A DNA stretch of 64,000 bases from Bifidobacterium santillanense (GTDB lineage Bacteria > Actinomycetota > Actinomycetes > Actinomycetales > Bifidobacteriaceae): NCBI RefSeq assembly GCF_018555385.1, contig NZ_JAFEJS010000007.1, forward strand, positions 62,001 to 126,000, in the 5' to 3' direction. Each line of letters begins with the position of its first letter. Position 1 is the first letter of the stretch. The translations under genes were made by a program, and so were the position numbers. The notes below the pieces were generated by a model, which was not told the DNA's origin, ran no database searches, and worked only from the letters and a program-made list of their open reading frames with translations. Below are positions 49,930 to 59,054 of this stretch, one piece after another.

Positions 49930-52001
49930 CGCTGTACTCCCTTCAGGGTCTCGGCCGCCTCTCGCGCCGCGACTTCGGGGCTCGGGGCGAACCAGTCGTA
50001 GGTGAAATCGGGCGCGGGCGCCGGCTCCGGGTCGTCGGGCTGGCAGGCGACCCAGTGCTGGGTGCCTGGCACCTGCTTCATCACCGGGCGGGTGTCGAGG
50101 CCACGGTCCGGATGCGAGGAGCGCGGCGCGAAGCGGTCGCCCTTCGGGAAGTCGGCCGGGGAGGGCACGGTGCCGGGCACCTGGTGCAGACGTCCCTGAC
50201 CGGCCTCGATGGAGGTGACGGAGCCGAGCAGGCCGCGGGTGTACTCGTGGCGGGGGTCGGTGAGGATCTCCTTGATGGAGGCCTGCTCGACCACCTGGCC
50301 GGCGTACATGACGGTGACCGAGTGCGCGACCTTGGCGACGAGCGCCAGATCGTGGCTGACGAAGATCATCGCGAAGCCGAGCTTCTCGCGCAGCTCGTTG
50401 AGCAGGTCGATGACCTGCTTCTGCACGGTCACGTCGAGCGCGGTGGTCGGCTCGTCGGCGATGATGAGCTTCGGGTCGCGGGTCAGGGCCATGGCGATGA
50501 GCACGCGCTGGCGCTGGCCGCCGGACAGCTCGTGCGGGTAGGACTCGAGCGTACGCTTGGGGTCGAGGCCCACCAGCTCGAGCAGCTCCTCGGCGGTACG
50601 GGTGCCGCCGCGCTTGGTCAGCTGCTTCATCTGGGCCTTGATGAGCATGGACGGGTTGAGGCTGGAGAGCGCGTCCTGATAGACCATGGCGATCTCGTGG
50701 CCGCGCAGCGCGTTGTGCTCCTTGGGGCTCAGGCCCACGAGGTTGCGGCCGTTGAACAGGATCTCGCCGCTGATCTCGGCCTTCGGATCGAGCAGACCCA
50801 TGATGGCCAGGGACGTGATCGACTTGCCGCAGCCGGACTCGCCGACCAGGCCCATCGTCTCGCCGGGGCGCACCGCGAAGGACAGGTGGTCCACCACGTT
50901 CACGTCGCCGTGGCGCGGGAACTTGATGCACAGGTCCTTGACCTCGATGACCGGCGGCTCCTGGGAGAGCGGGATGAAGCGGTCCTTGCGCTTGAGCTCG
51001 GCCTCGCGCAGCTGGGCGAGACGCAGTTCGAGGCTCTCGTGCTGGGCGGCGTAGGCGGCCACCGGGTCGACGAGCAGGCGGTCCTCCTTGCGGCTGAGCT
51101 CCTTCTCGTCCTCGCTCTGGCGGATCGGCGCGGTCGGCGCGGCCACCATCGCGTCGGTGATGCCCTCGGAGAGGATGTTGAGGCACAGCACGGTGATCAT
51201 GATCGCCAGACCCGGGAACATCGCCTGCCACCAGTAGCCGTAGAGCACGCCGGCCTTGGCGGACGACAGGATGTTGCCCCAGGTCGGGGTCGGCTCGGGG
51301 ATGCCGGCGTTGATGAAGGACAGCGAGGCCTCGAAGACGATCGCGTCGGCCACGGACAGGGTGGTGAACACCATGACGGGGGCGGCGATGTTGCGCGTGA
51401 CGTGCTTGAACAGGATCCACGGGGCGCGGGCGCCGGAGACGATGACCGCACGCACGTAGTCCTTGCCGTACTCGCTGATGATGTTCGCGCGCACGATGCG
51501 GGCGATCTGCGGCACGTAGAGCACGCCGATCGAGATGATGATGCCGATCATCGACTGGCCGAGGATGGAGACGAACACCGCGGCGAGGGCGATCGTCGGC
51601 ACGGACATGACCACGTCGATCAGTCGCATGATGATCTCGGAGATCCACGTGCGGGACACGGCGGCGACGGCGCCGATGATGGAGCCGACGACGAGCGCGA
51701 AGAAGATCGAGCTCAGGCCGATGACGAGCGAGTAGCGGGCGCCGTAGATGACGCGGGAGAAGACGTCTCGTCCGAGGTTGTCGGTGCCGAACCAGTGGTC
51801 GGCGGTCGGCGCCTGGTAGCTCAGGGTGATCTCGGTGGGGTCATGCGGGGTGACGACCGCCGCGAACACGGCGGCGAGCGCGAGGAGCGCGATCACGATG
51901 ACGGAGATGCGGGTGCCGATGGTCATGCTCGACCAGCGGCGCACCTTCACCTTGACTCCGGGCTTGCTGAACTCACGGGTTGCGTTGTTGCTTCCGAGCA
52001 T
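49926..52001 (-). CDS. ABC permease-ATPase fusion (OppC-OppD in one chain)
   Basis: A 691-aa fusion. Residues ~1-310 are an OppC-like permease (WFGTDNLGRDVFSRVIYGARYS, EAA loop SEYGKDYVRAVIVSGARAPWI). A charged linker follows, then an OppD-like ATPase with Walker A GESGCGKS (near 384) and LSGGQRQRVLIAMALTRDPKLIIADEPTTALD (near 493). One uninterrupted frame, no frameshift. The start at 52001 is 2 bp after the stop of the OppB-like gene and has a weak ribosome site, so it is translationally coupled. Such a fusion is known in bifidobacterial sialic acid importers. Confidence 0.9.
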   Translation of the reverse strand: MLGSNNATREFSKPGVKVKVRRWSSMTIGTRISVIVIALLALAAVFAAVVTPHDPTEITLSYQAPTADHWFGTDNLGRDVFSRVIYGARYSLVIGLSSIFFALVVGSIIGAVAAVSRTWISEIIMRLIDVVMSVPTIALAAVFVSILGQSMIGIIISIGVLYVPQIARIVRANIISEYGKDYVRAVIVSGARAPWILFKHVTRNIAAPVMVFTTLSVADAIVFEASLSFINAGIPEPTPTWGNILSSAKAGVLYGYWWQAMFPGLAIMITVLCLNILSEGITDAMVAAPTAPIRQSEDEKELSRKEDRLLVDPVAAYAAQHESLELRLAQLREAELKRKDRFIPLSQEPPVIEVKDLCIKFPRHGDVNVVDHLSFAVRPGETMGLVGESGCGKSITSLAIMGLLDPKAEISGEILFNGRNLVGLSPKEHNALRGHEIAMVYQDALSSLNPSMLIKAQMKQLTKRGGTRTAEELLELVGLDPKRTLESYPHELSGGQRQRVLIAMALTRDPKLIIADEPTTALDVTVQKQVIDLLNELREKLGFAMIFVSHDLALVAKVAHSVTVMYAGQVVEQASIKEILTDPRHEYTRGLLGSVTSIEAGQGRLHQVPGTVPSPADFPKGDRFAPRSSHPDRGLDTRPVMKQVPGTQHWVACQPDDPEPAPAPDFTYDWFAPSPEVAAREAAETLKGVQR

Positions 52002-52003
52002 CG

Positions 52004-52960
52004 TCACACCGTCCTGATTCGCGGGTTGATGAGGACATAGAGCAGGTCGACGATCACGTTGACCACCATGAAGGCGAGGGCCACGACCAGCGCAACGCCC
52101 TGCACGAGGGTGGGCTGGTTGTTGTTGATGCCGTCGAACATCGCGGTGCCCATGCCGGGCAGGGCGAAGATGACCTCGATGACGATGGCGCCGCCCATGA
52201 GGTAGCCGATCTTCATGCCGAGCATGGTGACCGGGGTGATCAGCGCGTTCCTGAACACGTTGCGGGCCACGACGACGCCCTTGGGCACGCCGGCGCCGAT
52301 GGCGGTGCGCACGTAGTCCTTGTCCAGCTCCTCGACCATCGAGGTGCGGATGATGCGGGTGAGGGAGCCGGCCACGGGCAGGCCCAGCGCGAAGCTCGGC
52401 ATGGCCATGCGGGCCAGGTAGCCGGCCGGATCGGTGCCGAAGGCGGGCAGTTCGCCGGCGCCCGGCAGCCAGGCCATCTTGATCTGGCACACGTAGATGA
52501 GCAGGACGCCCAGCCAGAAGGACGGGGTGGCGATGGCGATGATGGAGACCACGCGGATGGCCTGGTCGACCCAGGTGTCGCGGTAGAGGGCGGCGAGCAC
52601 GCCGAAGATGACGGCGAGGACCACGGCGATGATCAGGCCGATGAAGGTCAGCTGGAGGGTGATCGGGAAGGCCTGGCCGATGCGGGCGGCGACGGAGTCC
52701 TTGTTGACGCCGTACACGCCGAGGTCGCCGTGCAGGAGGCCGCCGAGGTAGGAGAAGAACTGTTCCCACCACGGGCGGTCGTAGCCCATTTCGTGGCGGT
52801 ACTGGGCGAGGGCGGCCGGCGTGGCGTTCTCGCCGAGCGCGGCGACCGCGGGGTCGTACTGGGAGAAGGACATCAGGAAGTAGACCAGCAGGGTCACTCC
52901 GAACGCCATGAAGGGCAGGGCGATCAGTCGTCTGCCCAGGAGTCGTAGCAGATTGTTCAC
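52004..52960 (-). CDS. Sialic-acid locus ABC transporter permease (OppB-like)
   Basis: A 318-aa permease starting with the typical LLGRRLIALPFMAFGVTLLVYFLMSF and carrying six membrane segments; EAA loop SMVEELDKDYVRTAIGAGVPKGVVVARNVFRNALI. Start is a GTG at 52960 with AGGAAA upstream. Separated from the binding-protein gene by two hairpins. Confidence 0.92.
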   Translation of the reverse strand: MNNLLRLLGRRLIALPFMAFGVTLLVYFLMSFSQYDPAVAALGENATPAALAQYRHEMGYDRPWWEQFFSYLGGLLHGDLGVYGVNKDSVAARIGQAFPITLQLTFIGLIIAVVLAVIFGVLAALYRDTWVDQAIRVVSIIAIATPSFWLGVLLIYVCQIKMAWLPGAGELPAFGTDPAGYLARMAMPSFALGLPVAGSLTRIIRTSMVEELDKDYVRTAIGAGVPKGVVVARNVFRNALITPVTMLGMKIGYLMGGAIVIEVIFALPGMGTAMFDGINNNQPTLVQGVALVVALAFMVVNVIVDLLYVLINPRIRTV

Positions 52961-53054
52961 TTCGGTTTCCTGTGTGGGTTGACGGATGGATGGATGCGGG
53001 ATGCGGGATGCGAATGCGGACGGGCGGTTCGGCGGGTGCGGGCGGGCATGGCAA

Positions 53055-53090
53055 GGCCCTCCCGTCCGGGTCCACCGACGCGGGAGGGCC
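53055..53090 (-). terminator. Hairpin 1 between nan binding-protein and permease genes
   Basis: GGCCCTCCCG and CGGGAGGGCC pair perfectly (10 bp) over a 16-nt loop; TTGCC follows on the minus strand. Likely partial terminator favouring excess binding protein. Confidence 0.65.
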
Positions 53091-53119
53091 GGTGCCGCGC
53101 GAGGCGCGGGTCGCGGGGG

Positions 53120-53164
53120 CCGGCGGCGTGCGCCTCGCGTTTGGGGACTGGCGCACGCCGCCGG
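53120..53164 (-). terminator. Hairpin 2 between nan binding-protein and permease genes
   Basis: CCGGCGGCGTGCGCC and its exact complement form a 15-bp stem over a 15-nt loop, with no T-run. Directly follows the binding-protein gene; an mRNA 3'-end stabiliser is likely. Confidence 0.6.
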
Positions 53165-53206
53165 ACGGGTGTCAGGCGGTCCGCGGGACCGCCGGGATCA
53201 CCGGGA

Positions 53207-54769
53207 TCACTGGGCGAGCTTGGCGTCCACGAGGTTGATGCCGGTGGAGCCGATCGCGTCGACGCTCTTGAACACGCCCTTCTTGAACGCGGTGGTTGTC
53301 TTGCGGTGGAAGAGCGGGTAGAGCGGGACCTCCTCGCTGAGCAGGTCGAAGCACTGGTTCCAGTACTCCTGGCGCTCGCTGTCGCTGGAGGCGGCGAGGG
53401 CCTGGTCCATCAGCGAGTGCAGCTTGGTGTAGCCCTCGGAGTCCTTCCAGAAGGTGCGGGTCTTAGTCCAGGCGTTGTCGCCGTACCACCAGTTCATGAG
53501 CAGGTCGGGGTCGTTGCCGAAGACGGACGGATCGCCCGGGGCGAGGACCATCGAGTAGTCCGCGTTCTCCTTGTCGGTGATGTTCGGGTAGAGGGCGGAG
53601 GAGGCCATGGACTGGATGTCGACGTTCATGCCGATCTCGGCCAGATCGTTCTTGATCTGCGGGGCCAGCTGGGTGATCCAGGAGTGGTCGGTGGTGTACA
53701 GCGTGAAGTTGATGGTGCCGCTGACGCCGGCCTGCTTGAGCAGGGACTTGGCCTTCGCGACGTTCTTGGTGTAGACGTTGCTGGCCTTGTGGTAGTTCTC
53801 GAAGTTCTCGGGCAGGAAGCTCGTGGCGGCGGTGGCCTGGCCGGACATCTGGTTGTCGATGAGCTTCTGGGTGTCGATCGCGTAGAAGACCGCCTGGCGG
53901 ACCTCCTTCTTGTCGAACGGAGCCTTCTTGGTGTTGAACATCAGGAACGGCAGGTTGAAGCCCTGGACGGTCTCGAGCTCGGAGCCGGAGGACTGGAGGG
54001 TCTGGAACGCGTTGGCGGGGACCATCTCCATGACGTCGACCTTGCCGGCCTGCATGGCGGTGACGCGGGAGGTGTCGTCGACGGCGACGTTCCACACCAT
54101 GTGCTTGGTCTGGGCCGGGTAGTCGCCGTTGTACTCGTCGTTCTTGTCGAACTTGACCTGCTGGTCGGTGATCTCGGTGTACTTCCACGGGCCGGAGCCG
54201 ACCGGCTGGGCCTTGAGGTCGTCGTCGCTCATCGAGGAGGGGACGATCTGGATGAGGGCGAGGCGCTGCTTGAACATCGGGAACGCCTGCTTGAGGTGGA
54301 AGGTCACCTGGTTGTCGCCGGTGGCCTCGACCGAGTCGATGAAGTCGAGCATCGAGATGTACAGGCTGCCCTCGGCGGTGGTGCGCTTGTAGGAGGAGAC
54401 CACGTCGTCGGCGGTGACGGCCGTGCCGTCGGAGAACTTCGCCCCGTCGCGCAGGGTGACGACGTACTCGGTGTCGGACACCTGCTTCGGCTCACCGGCG
54501 GCGAGCGCGTTGTGGACGGAGTAGTCCTTGTAGTTGAGCGCGTACAGCGGTTCGGTCACGTGCCAGTTGCCGGCCATCGCCAAGGCGCTGGACGTGGTGG
54601 ACGGGGAGAAGTCGCGGGTGGCGTAGGCGACCTGCGCCGTGATGGTGTCCGCGACCGACGTGCCGCCGGCCGTCTGGGTCTGGGCGTTGCCTCCGCCGCA
54701 GCCGCTGAGCGTCAGCGCGCACGCCGCCACCGCGGCCGCCACGCCGATGAGCCTCTTGCCGAATTTCAT
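53207..54769 (-). CDS. Sialic-acid locus ABC substrate-binding lipoprotein (SBP_bac_5)
   Basis: A 520-aa family-5 binding protein. The signal peptide ends in LSGC (Cys24). TLRDGAKFSDGTAVTADDVVSS and GSGPWKYTEI are family segments. Peptide-class binding proteins serve sialic acid import in the SatABCD-type systems, and the neighbouring nanA/E/K/R genes point to that use. The ATG at 54769 has GAGGAGA. Upstream are two ATCAGACA sites and one LacI-type site. Confidence 0.9.
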   Translation of the reverse strand: MKFGKRLIGVAAAVAACALTLSGCGGGNAQTQTAGGTSVADTITAQVAYATRDFSPSTTSSALAMAGNWHVTEPLYALNYKDYSVHNALAAGEPKQVSDTEYVVTLRDGAKFSDGTAVTADDVVSSYKRTTAEGSLYISMLDFIDSVEATGDNQVTFHLKQAFPMFKQRLALIQIVPSSMSDDDLKAQPVGSGPWKYTEITDQQVKFDKNDEYNGDYPAQTKHMVWNVAVDDTSRVTAMQAGKVDVMEMVPANAFQTLQSSGSELETVQGFNLPFLMFNTKKAPFDKKEVRQAVFYAIDTQKLIDNQMSGQATAATSFLPENFENYHKASNVYTKNVAKAKSLLKQAGVSGTINFTLYTTDHSWITQLAPQIKNDLAEIGMNVDIQSMASSALYPNITDKENADYSMVLAPGDPSVFGNDPDLLMNWWYGDNAWTKTRTFWKDSEGYTKLHSLMDQALAASSDSERQEYWNQCFDLLSEEVPLYPLFHRKTTTAFKKGVFKSVDAIGSTGINLVDAKLAQ

Positions 54770-54924
54770 GGGTTCTCCTCTTCATTGAGTCGATCGATCG
54801 GATCGGTTCGGTTTGATTGGGTTGAGTTGGGTTGTGGTTGATTCTTGATTTGTTGGGTTGCGTCGTTGCACCCGCGATGCGGGCGATCCGGCTCCCGTCG
54901 CTGGGTTCCGGAGACACGTTAATG

Positions 54925-55026
54925 TTAAGACATCAGACATCTTATTTCAAATGGGGTGAATGGAGGAGCAGCTTCCGTTAGCACTAACATCGTTGGGAGA
55001 TAAGGCATCTGTCATCAGACAACTCA
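54925..55026. promoter_or_regulatory. nan importer control region: two ATCAGACA sites and a LacI-type site
   Basis: CATCAGACATC (54931-54941) and CATCAGACAAC (about 55013-55023) share ATCAGACA with sites at 57898 and 58995. Between them CGTTAGCACTAACA (54976-54989) resembles the ara-type operators. All lie upstream of the binding-protein gene. The rest of 54770-55223 includes TTGGGTT-like simple repeats (54810-54870) and the nanE terminator. Confidence 0.6.
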
Positions 55027-55155
55027 CCTCCCGTTCGGCGTGTCACCGGCGACGCGTACGACGGGGCCGCCGACCGGGGGGCGGACCGCGCCATCGCGGG
55101 CCGGTCACCTCCCGGACTCCCCGGACCCGGCCCCCGCCCCGGCCCGGATACGGCG

Positions 55156-55192
55156 CGGGCCGGACCGGACCGCCATGGTCCAGTCCGGCCCG
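55156..55192 (-). terminator. Terminator 3' of nanE
   Basis: CGGGCCGGAC pairs with GTCCGGCCCG and an inner GGAC/GTCC extension over a 5-7-nt loop, 31 bp after the nanE stop. Confidence 0.65.
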
Positions 55193-55223
55193 TCTCGCCC
55201 CGGTCCGATGCGGCCCGCGAAGC

Positions 55224-55892
55224 CTACAGGCGCTCCGCGAACCAACGCGTGATCGTCGTCGGATGCGTGATCGCGGTGCCCACGACCGCCGCCCACGCGC
55301 CGCGCTCCATCACGGCCGCGAGCTGGTCGGGCGTGTGGATGCGCCCCTCGCACAGCACCGGCACGTCCGGGAATGCGGCGATCATCTGCTCGAGCAGCTC
55401 GAAGTCGGGGCCGTCGGTCTTCTCGCGCTCGCCGGTGTAGCCGGAGAGCGTGGTCGAGATGATGTCGGTGCCGGCGTCGACCGCCTGCTGCGCGTCGGCG
55501 AAGCTGCCGCAGTCGGCCATGACAACCACGCCGTCGCGGTGCAGCGCCTCCACGGTCTGCGCGTACGTCAGCCCGTCCGGGCGGGGGCGCCTGGTCGCGT
55601 CGATCGCGACGACGTCGGCGCCGGCGGCGGCGCAGCACCGCGCGTGACGCAGGGTCGGCGTGATGTACACGCCCTCGTCGCCCTCCTTCCAGATGCCGAT
55701 GACCGGGACCTTCACCTGCCCCTTGATGGCGGCGATGTCCGCGAGCCCCTGGCAGCGGATGGCCCGGGCCCCGCCGATCTCGGCGGCCATCGCCATCTGC
55801 GCCATCGTCTCGGGGTGGCGCAGCGGTTCGCCCGGATAGGCCTGGCAGCTGACCACGAGACCGCCCTTGAGTTGTTCCACGACCGGATGCAT
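55224..55892 (-). CDS. nanE: N-acetylmannosamine-6-phosphate 2-epimerase
   Basis: A 222-aa TIM-barrel epimerase making GlcNAc-6-P from ManNAc-6-P. Catalytic Lys in PVIGIWKEGDEGVYITP, the DATRRPRP segment, TTLSGYTGE and CEGRIHTPDQL are typical. The ATG at 55892 has AAAGG; the in-frame upstream ATG at 55931 has less support. Third gene of the DUF4862-nanK-nanE unit. GlcNAc-6-P deacetylase and glucosamine-6-P deaminase genes are not in the window. Confidence 0.93.
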   Translation of the reverse strand: MHPVVEQLKGGLVVSCQAYPGEPLRHPETMAQMAMAAEIGGARAIRCQGLADIAAIKGQVKVPVIGIWKEGDEGVYITPTLRHARCCAAAGADVVAIDATRRPRPDGLTYAQTVEALHRDGVVVMADCGSFADAQQAVDAGTDIISTTLSGYTGEREKTDGPDFELLEQMIAAFPDVPVLCEGRIHTPDQLAAVMERGAWAAVVGTAITHPTTITRWFAERL

Positions 55893-55964
55893 GAGTGTGC
55901 CTTTCTGTTGCGTTTGTACGTGTGTGTCCATTTGGGTTCGGAGATGATTGATGCGCGGCGGGTC

Positions 55965-56921
55965 TCACGACGCCCGCGCGACTGCCACCGCGGCGCCGAT
56001 CAGCGGCGCGGCGCCGCCCAGCGCACCGGGCAGGAGCGGAGTGGGGGCGACCAGCGGCAGTGCGCCGGCGGCGAAGCCCTCGCGCAGCGCGTCCCACCAC
56101 ACCTCGCCGGCGCCGGCCACGGATCCGGAGACCACGACCGCGTCGGGGTCGAGCAGGTTGCACGCGCCGGCCAGGCACTCCCCCAGCGCCCGCGCGCTGA
56201 CGGCCATGACGCGCGCGGCGAACGCGTCGCCGGCGGCGACCAGGTCGCTCACGGCCTTGCCGTCGGGCACCGGGTCGACGCCCTCGGGGCGCATCCGGTT
56301 GTACAGCGTGCCGAGTCCCGTGCCGGAGGCGACCGGCTCGATGTGCCCGGCCGTCGCGCCGCACGAGCACGGCACGCCGTCGCCCAAGCCGTGCGACATG
56401 TGTCCGATGTGCCCGGCCACGCCGTGCGCGCCGACGACCAGCCGGCCGTCGTCCACGATCGCGCCGCCGATGCCGGTGCCCACGCCCACGGACAGCACGC
56501 GCCGATGGCCGCGGCCGGCGCCGTACGTCGATTCGCCCAGGCCGTGCGCGCCGACGTCGCCGACCATGCGGAACGGCAGGTCGGTGATGCCGGCGAACGC
56601 CTCGGCGATGCGCTGGCCCGCCCAGCCCGGGATCAGATCCGTGGCGGACAGGATCACGCCGGATTCGATGTCGACCACGCCGGCCGAGCCGATGCCGACG
56701 CCCGCGATCGGGATGTCGGATTCGCGGCAGGCGCGCAGACGGTCGGACGCGAGGCGCAGCAGCCGCTCGAGGATGTCGTCGCCGCCGCGCTCGGGCAGCG
56801 TGGGTATCGAGGTCACGTCGGTCACCTCGGGCGCGCCGTCGGGGTCGCGGGGCAGCCGGACCAGTCCGGAGGCGATCTTCGTGCCGCCGATGTCGAACGT
56901 CAGGTACGCGACGTCGCTCAT
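55965..56921 (-). CDS. nanK: ROK-family kinase, probable N-acetylmannosamine kinase
   Basis: A 318-aa sugar kinase. N-terminal FDIGGTKIASGLV binds ATP; VGVGTGIGGAIV follows. The zinc motif reads CSCGATAGHIE: the third Cys of the usual CxCGxxGCxE is replaced and one residue is added, with a His in place. Such GH forms occur in actinobacterial ROK proteins, so activity is likely. It overlaps the DUF4862 gene by ATGA. Function from context. Confidence 0.85.
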   Translation of the reverse strand: MSDVAYLTFDIGGTKIASGLVRLPRDPDGAPEVTDVTSIPTLPERGGDDILERLLRLASDRLRACRESDIPIAGVGIGSAGVVDIESGVILSATDLIPGWAGQRIAEAFAGITDLPFRMVGDVGAHGLGESTYGAGRGHRRVLSVGVGTGIGGAIVDDGRLVVGAHGVAGHIGHMSHGLGDGVPCSCGATAGHIEPVASGTGLGTLYNRMRPEGVDPVPDGKAVSDLVAAGDAFAARVMAVSARALGECLAGACNLLDPDAVVVSGSVAGAGEVWWDALREGFAAGALPLVAPTPLLPGALGGAAPLIGAAVAVARAS

Positions 56922-57841
56922 ACCCGGCCTCCGAACCCCGCGGCGTCGCGGATGTGGGACAGGAACGCCGCGCGCTCGTCCAGATCGGCCTCGGCCGGGA
57001 CGCACACCTTCGCGCCGACGTAGGCGAGCGCCGGCGAGGCCGCGGCGAGGCGGGCGCACTCCCCCACGGCCGCCGCGTCCATCCACGACGTCGGCTCGTC
57101 GGGGGCCATCGGCAGGTGGCCGTCGATCCACTCGTAGCCGTAGCGCGTGGCCTCGGGGCCGGCGCCGGAGAACATGAGTCCGACGAGCACGCCGGCGTCG
57201 GCGGCGCGGCGGATGTGCTCGGCCGGAAGCCATGCGTCGCGGCCCTCGACGCAGCTGCGGCCCCAGTTGACGGTCAGACCGATTCCCGCGTCGCGGCACA
57301 GCGCGATCTCGTCGTCGATGGGCAGGAAGCCCTTCTCGGGCTTGCGTCCGGCGATGAAGCGGTCGCAGTGCTCGATGACGATGCCGGTGCCGAGCCAGTC
57401 CCACGCGGTGATCTCGTCGAGGGTGCGGCGCATCGCCGACGCGTCGGCGCGACCGGTCGGCCCGGTGTGGATCTCGATGAAGGCGACGTCGTTGGCGCCG
57501 CGGATGTCGGCCATGTCGGCGATGGCCTCGCGGGCGGCGATGAGCTGCGCGACGGCGGCGAGCCTGCCGGTCTCGTCGCCGCAGGCCAGGCCGAAGCGCG
57601 GGTCGCGGCCGATGCGCTGCATGGTGCCCGGGATCATCGTGACGGTGTTGCGGTGCCAGTGGCCGGGCAGGGCGCGGGCGAGCCATGCACGGGAGTCGGG
57701 GTCGGCGAGGTCGCCGGGGAACGGCAGTTCGGAGCCGTCGATGGAGGCGTCCGACCCCAGCAGGGCGTAGTAGCGTTCCTGGTCGTCGCGCCCGCTCGGC
57801 AGCGAGGCGTAGGCGCCGACGACATAGGACGTTGGGTCCAT
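56918..57841 (-). CDS. DUF4862 family protein of the sialic-acid cluster
   Basis: A 307-aa protein recognised as DUF4862 from its start (SYVVGAYASLPSG, YYALLG, LPFPGDLA). It has a TIM-barrel look: FIEIHTGP, GIVIEHCD, LTVNWGRS and GLMFSGAG alternate as strand ends with acidic/His residues, like xylose-isomerase-type enzymes. First gene of the unit with nanK and nanE, so it probably acts on sialic acid or a modified form (for example an epimerase or O-acetyl handling step); unproven. The ATG at 57841 has AAGGAGG. Confidence 0.78.
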   Translation of the reverse strand: MDPTSYVVGAYASLPSGRDDQERYYALLGSDASIDGSELPFPGDLADPDSRAWLARALPGHWHRNTVTMIPGTMQRIGRDPRFGLACGDETGRLAAVAQLIAAREAIADMADIRGANDVAFIEIHTGPTGRADASAMRRTLDEITAWDWLGTGIVIEHCDRFIAGRKPEKGFLPIDDEIALCRDAGIGLTVNWGRSCVEGRDAWLPAEHIRRAADAGVLVGLMFSGAGPEATRYGYEWIDGHLPMAPDEPTSWMDAAAVGECARLAAASPALAYVGAKVCVPAEADLDERAAFLSHIRDAAGFGGRV

Positions 57842-57894
57842 GAGTTTCCTCCTTGAAACTGTGGTGGGTGACCACCCAAGGATATCATCTCATC

Positions 57895-57915
57895 GGACAT
57901 CAGACAACTGTTGTG
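57895..57915. promoter_or_regulatory. NanR-type site upstream of DUF4862-nanK-nanE
   Basis: GGACATCAGACAACTGTTGT contains the ATCAGACAAC core shared with the sites at 55013 and 58995. It lies ~55 bp before the DUF4862 start. GC-rich inverted sequence at about 57940-57995 may terminate nanR. Confidence 0.6.
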
Positions 57916-58000
57916 TGCGGCGGAGTGCGGAGGACGGCCGACCGGCGGCGGGGCGGCCGGAACCGCCGGTCCGCCGCCCACCGGCCGGAACGCCGGAACG

Positions 58001-58834
58001 TCAGTTCAGGTGGGAGTCGAGGATCGCCTCGATCGGCTTGTAGTGCTCCACGACCGCCGCGCGGTACGCCTCCACGTCGCCGTCGAGCGCGGCGCGCAGC
58101 ATGTCGGCGTGGGCGTGGGCGGTGACGTCGAGGCTCTGGCTGACCGAGAGGTTCAGCTGCGGCAGCACGGCCATGTGCACCAGCCACAGACTGCGGGCGA
58201 GCTGGCTGAGCACGTTGTTGTGCACGCATTCGAGCAGCCGGGTGTGGAAGTCGATGTCCTGGTTGAGGAAGGTCATGCGCTCCGACGCGGACACGCTCAT
58301 CTCGCGCGCCAGCTCCTCCAACTCGGGCTGCTCGGTGCCGCGCATCGCGTCGACCACCTGCTGGGCGACGCCGAGATCCAGCACGCGGCGCACCTGGATG
58401 ACGTTGCGCAGCTCCACGAGGTTCTCGTTGTTGTCGATCATCGCGCGGAAGCTGAGCGAATCGACGAGGGGGTCGAGGGAGACGTCGCCCACGAACATGC
58501 CCTTGCCGTGCTCCACGCTGACGATGTGCAGCGCCTCGAGCTTGCGCACCGCCTCGCGCACCGACGAGCGGGACACGCCGAGCTCGTTGCACAGCATGGC
58601 CTCGTTGGGCAGCGGATCGCCCATCGTCAGATGCTCGCGGATGATGTAGGACTTGATCGCGTCCATCGCGATGTCGCAGCGGCTGCGCATCGCCGAACGT
58701 CCGGCGACGACGCCGACGGACGGCACGTCGAACCCGCTCAGGCCGGACAGCGACGCGATCTGCGCGCGCACGGCGCTGCTCCGTGCGTCATGCGGGGCGC
58801 CGTCCGCCGCTCCCATGTTCCCCGTCACGGACAT
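58001..58834 (-). CDS. nanR: GntR/FadR-family regulator, probable NanR
   Basis: A 277-aa repressor: N-terminal winged HTH (about 55-125, NEAMLCNELGVSRSSVREAVRKLEALHIVSVEHGKGMFV region) and a C-terminal FCD ligand domain with metal-binding His candidates (DIDFHTRLLECVHNN, HAHADML). The first ~50 residues are an extra hydrophilic head. Start at 58834 with AGAGG. Neighbouring repeats of ATCAGACA before each nan unit, including its own gene, suggest local control by sialic acid or ManNAc-6-P. Confidence 0.87.
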   Translation of the reverse strand: MSVTGNMGAADGAPHDARSSAVRAQIASLSGLSGFDVPSVGVVAGRSAMRSRCDIAMDAIKSYIIREHLTMGDPLPNEAMLCNELGVSRSSVREAVRKLEALHIVSVEHGKGMFVGDVSLDPLVDSLSFRAMIDNNENLVELRNVIQVRRVLDLGVAQQVVDAMRGTEQPELEELAREMSVSASERMTFLNQDIDFHTRLLECVHNNVLSQLARSLWLVHMAVLPQLNLSVSQSLDVTAHAHADMLRAALDGDVEAYRAAVVEHYKPIEAILDSHLN

Positions 58835-58990
58835 GTTGCCTCTTTTCTTTCCGGAAGGAACGTCGTAATCGTATCGATGGTTCGCTTGCCGGTGCGGCGC
58901 ACGGGATGGGAGGGCGACTCAACCTCGTCGTCGACGATGGTCCCGACCCCGCGTTGGGCCGCATGCCGGCTGACTGCATGTATAGATATA

Positions 58991-59010
58991 GGATATCAGA
59001 CAACTTGTCG
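58991..59010. promoter_or_regulatory. NanR-type site upstream of nanR
   Basis: GGATATCAGACAACTTGTCG holds the shared core and the small palindrome GACAACTTGTC. It overlaps AT-rich promoter-like TATAGATATAGGATA (58981 on), ~155 bp before nanR. Suggests auto-regulation. Nothing else is seen in 58835-59155 except the pgi terminator. Confidence 0.6.
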
Positions 59011-59054
59011 TCGCGCACCCCCGGACCTCGGGATATCCCTGCGGGCGGAACGAC

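Noticed and set aside
49926..53156. 1076-codon version of the permease-ATPase fusion
   Set aside because: The extension overlaps the real OppB-like permease in another frame; the fusion itself (691 aa) is real, the extension is not.
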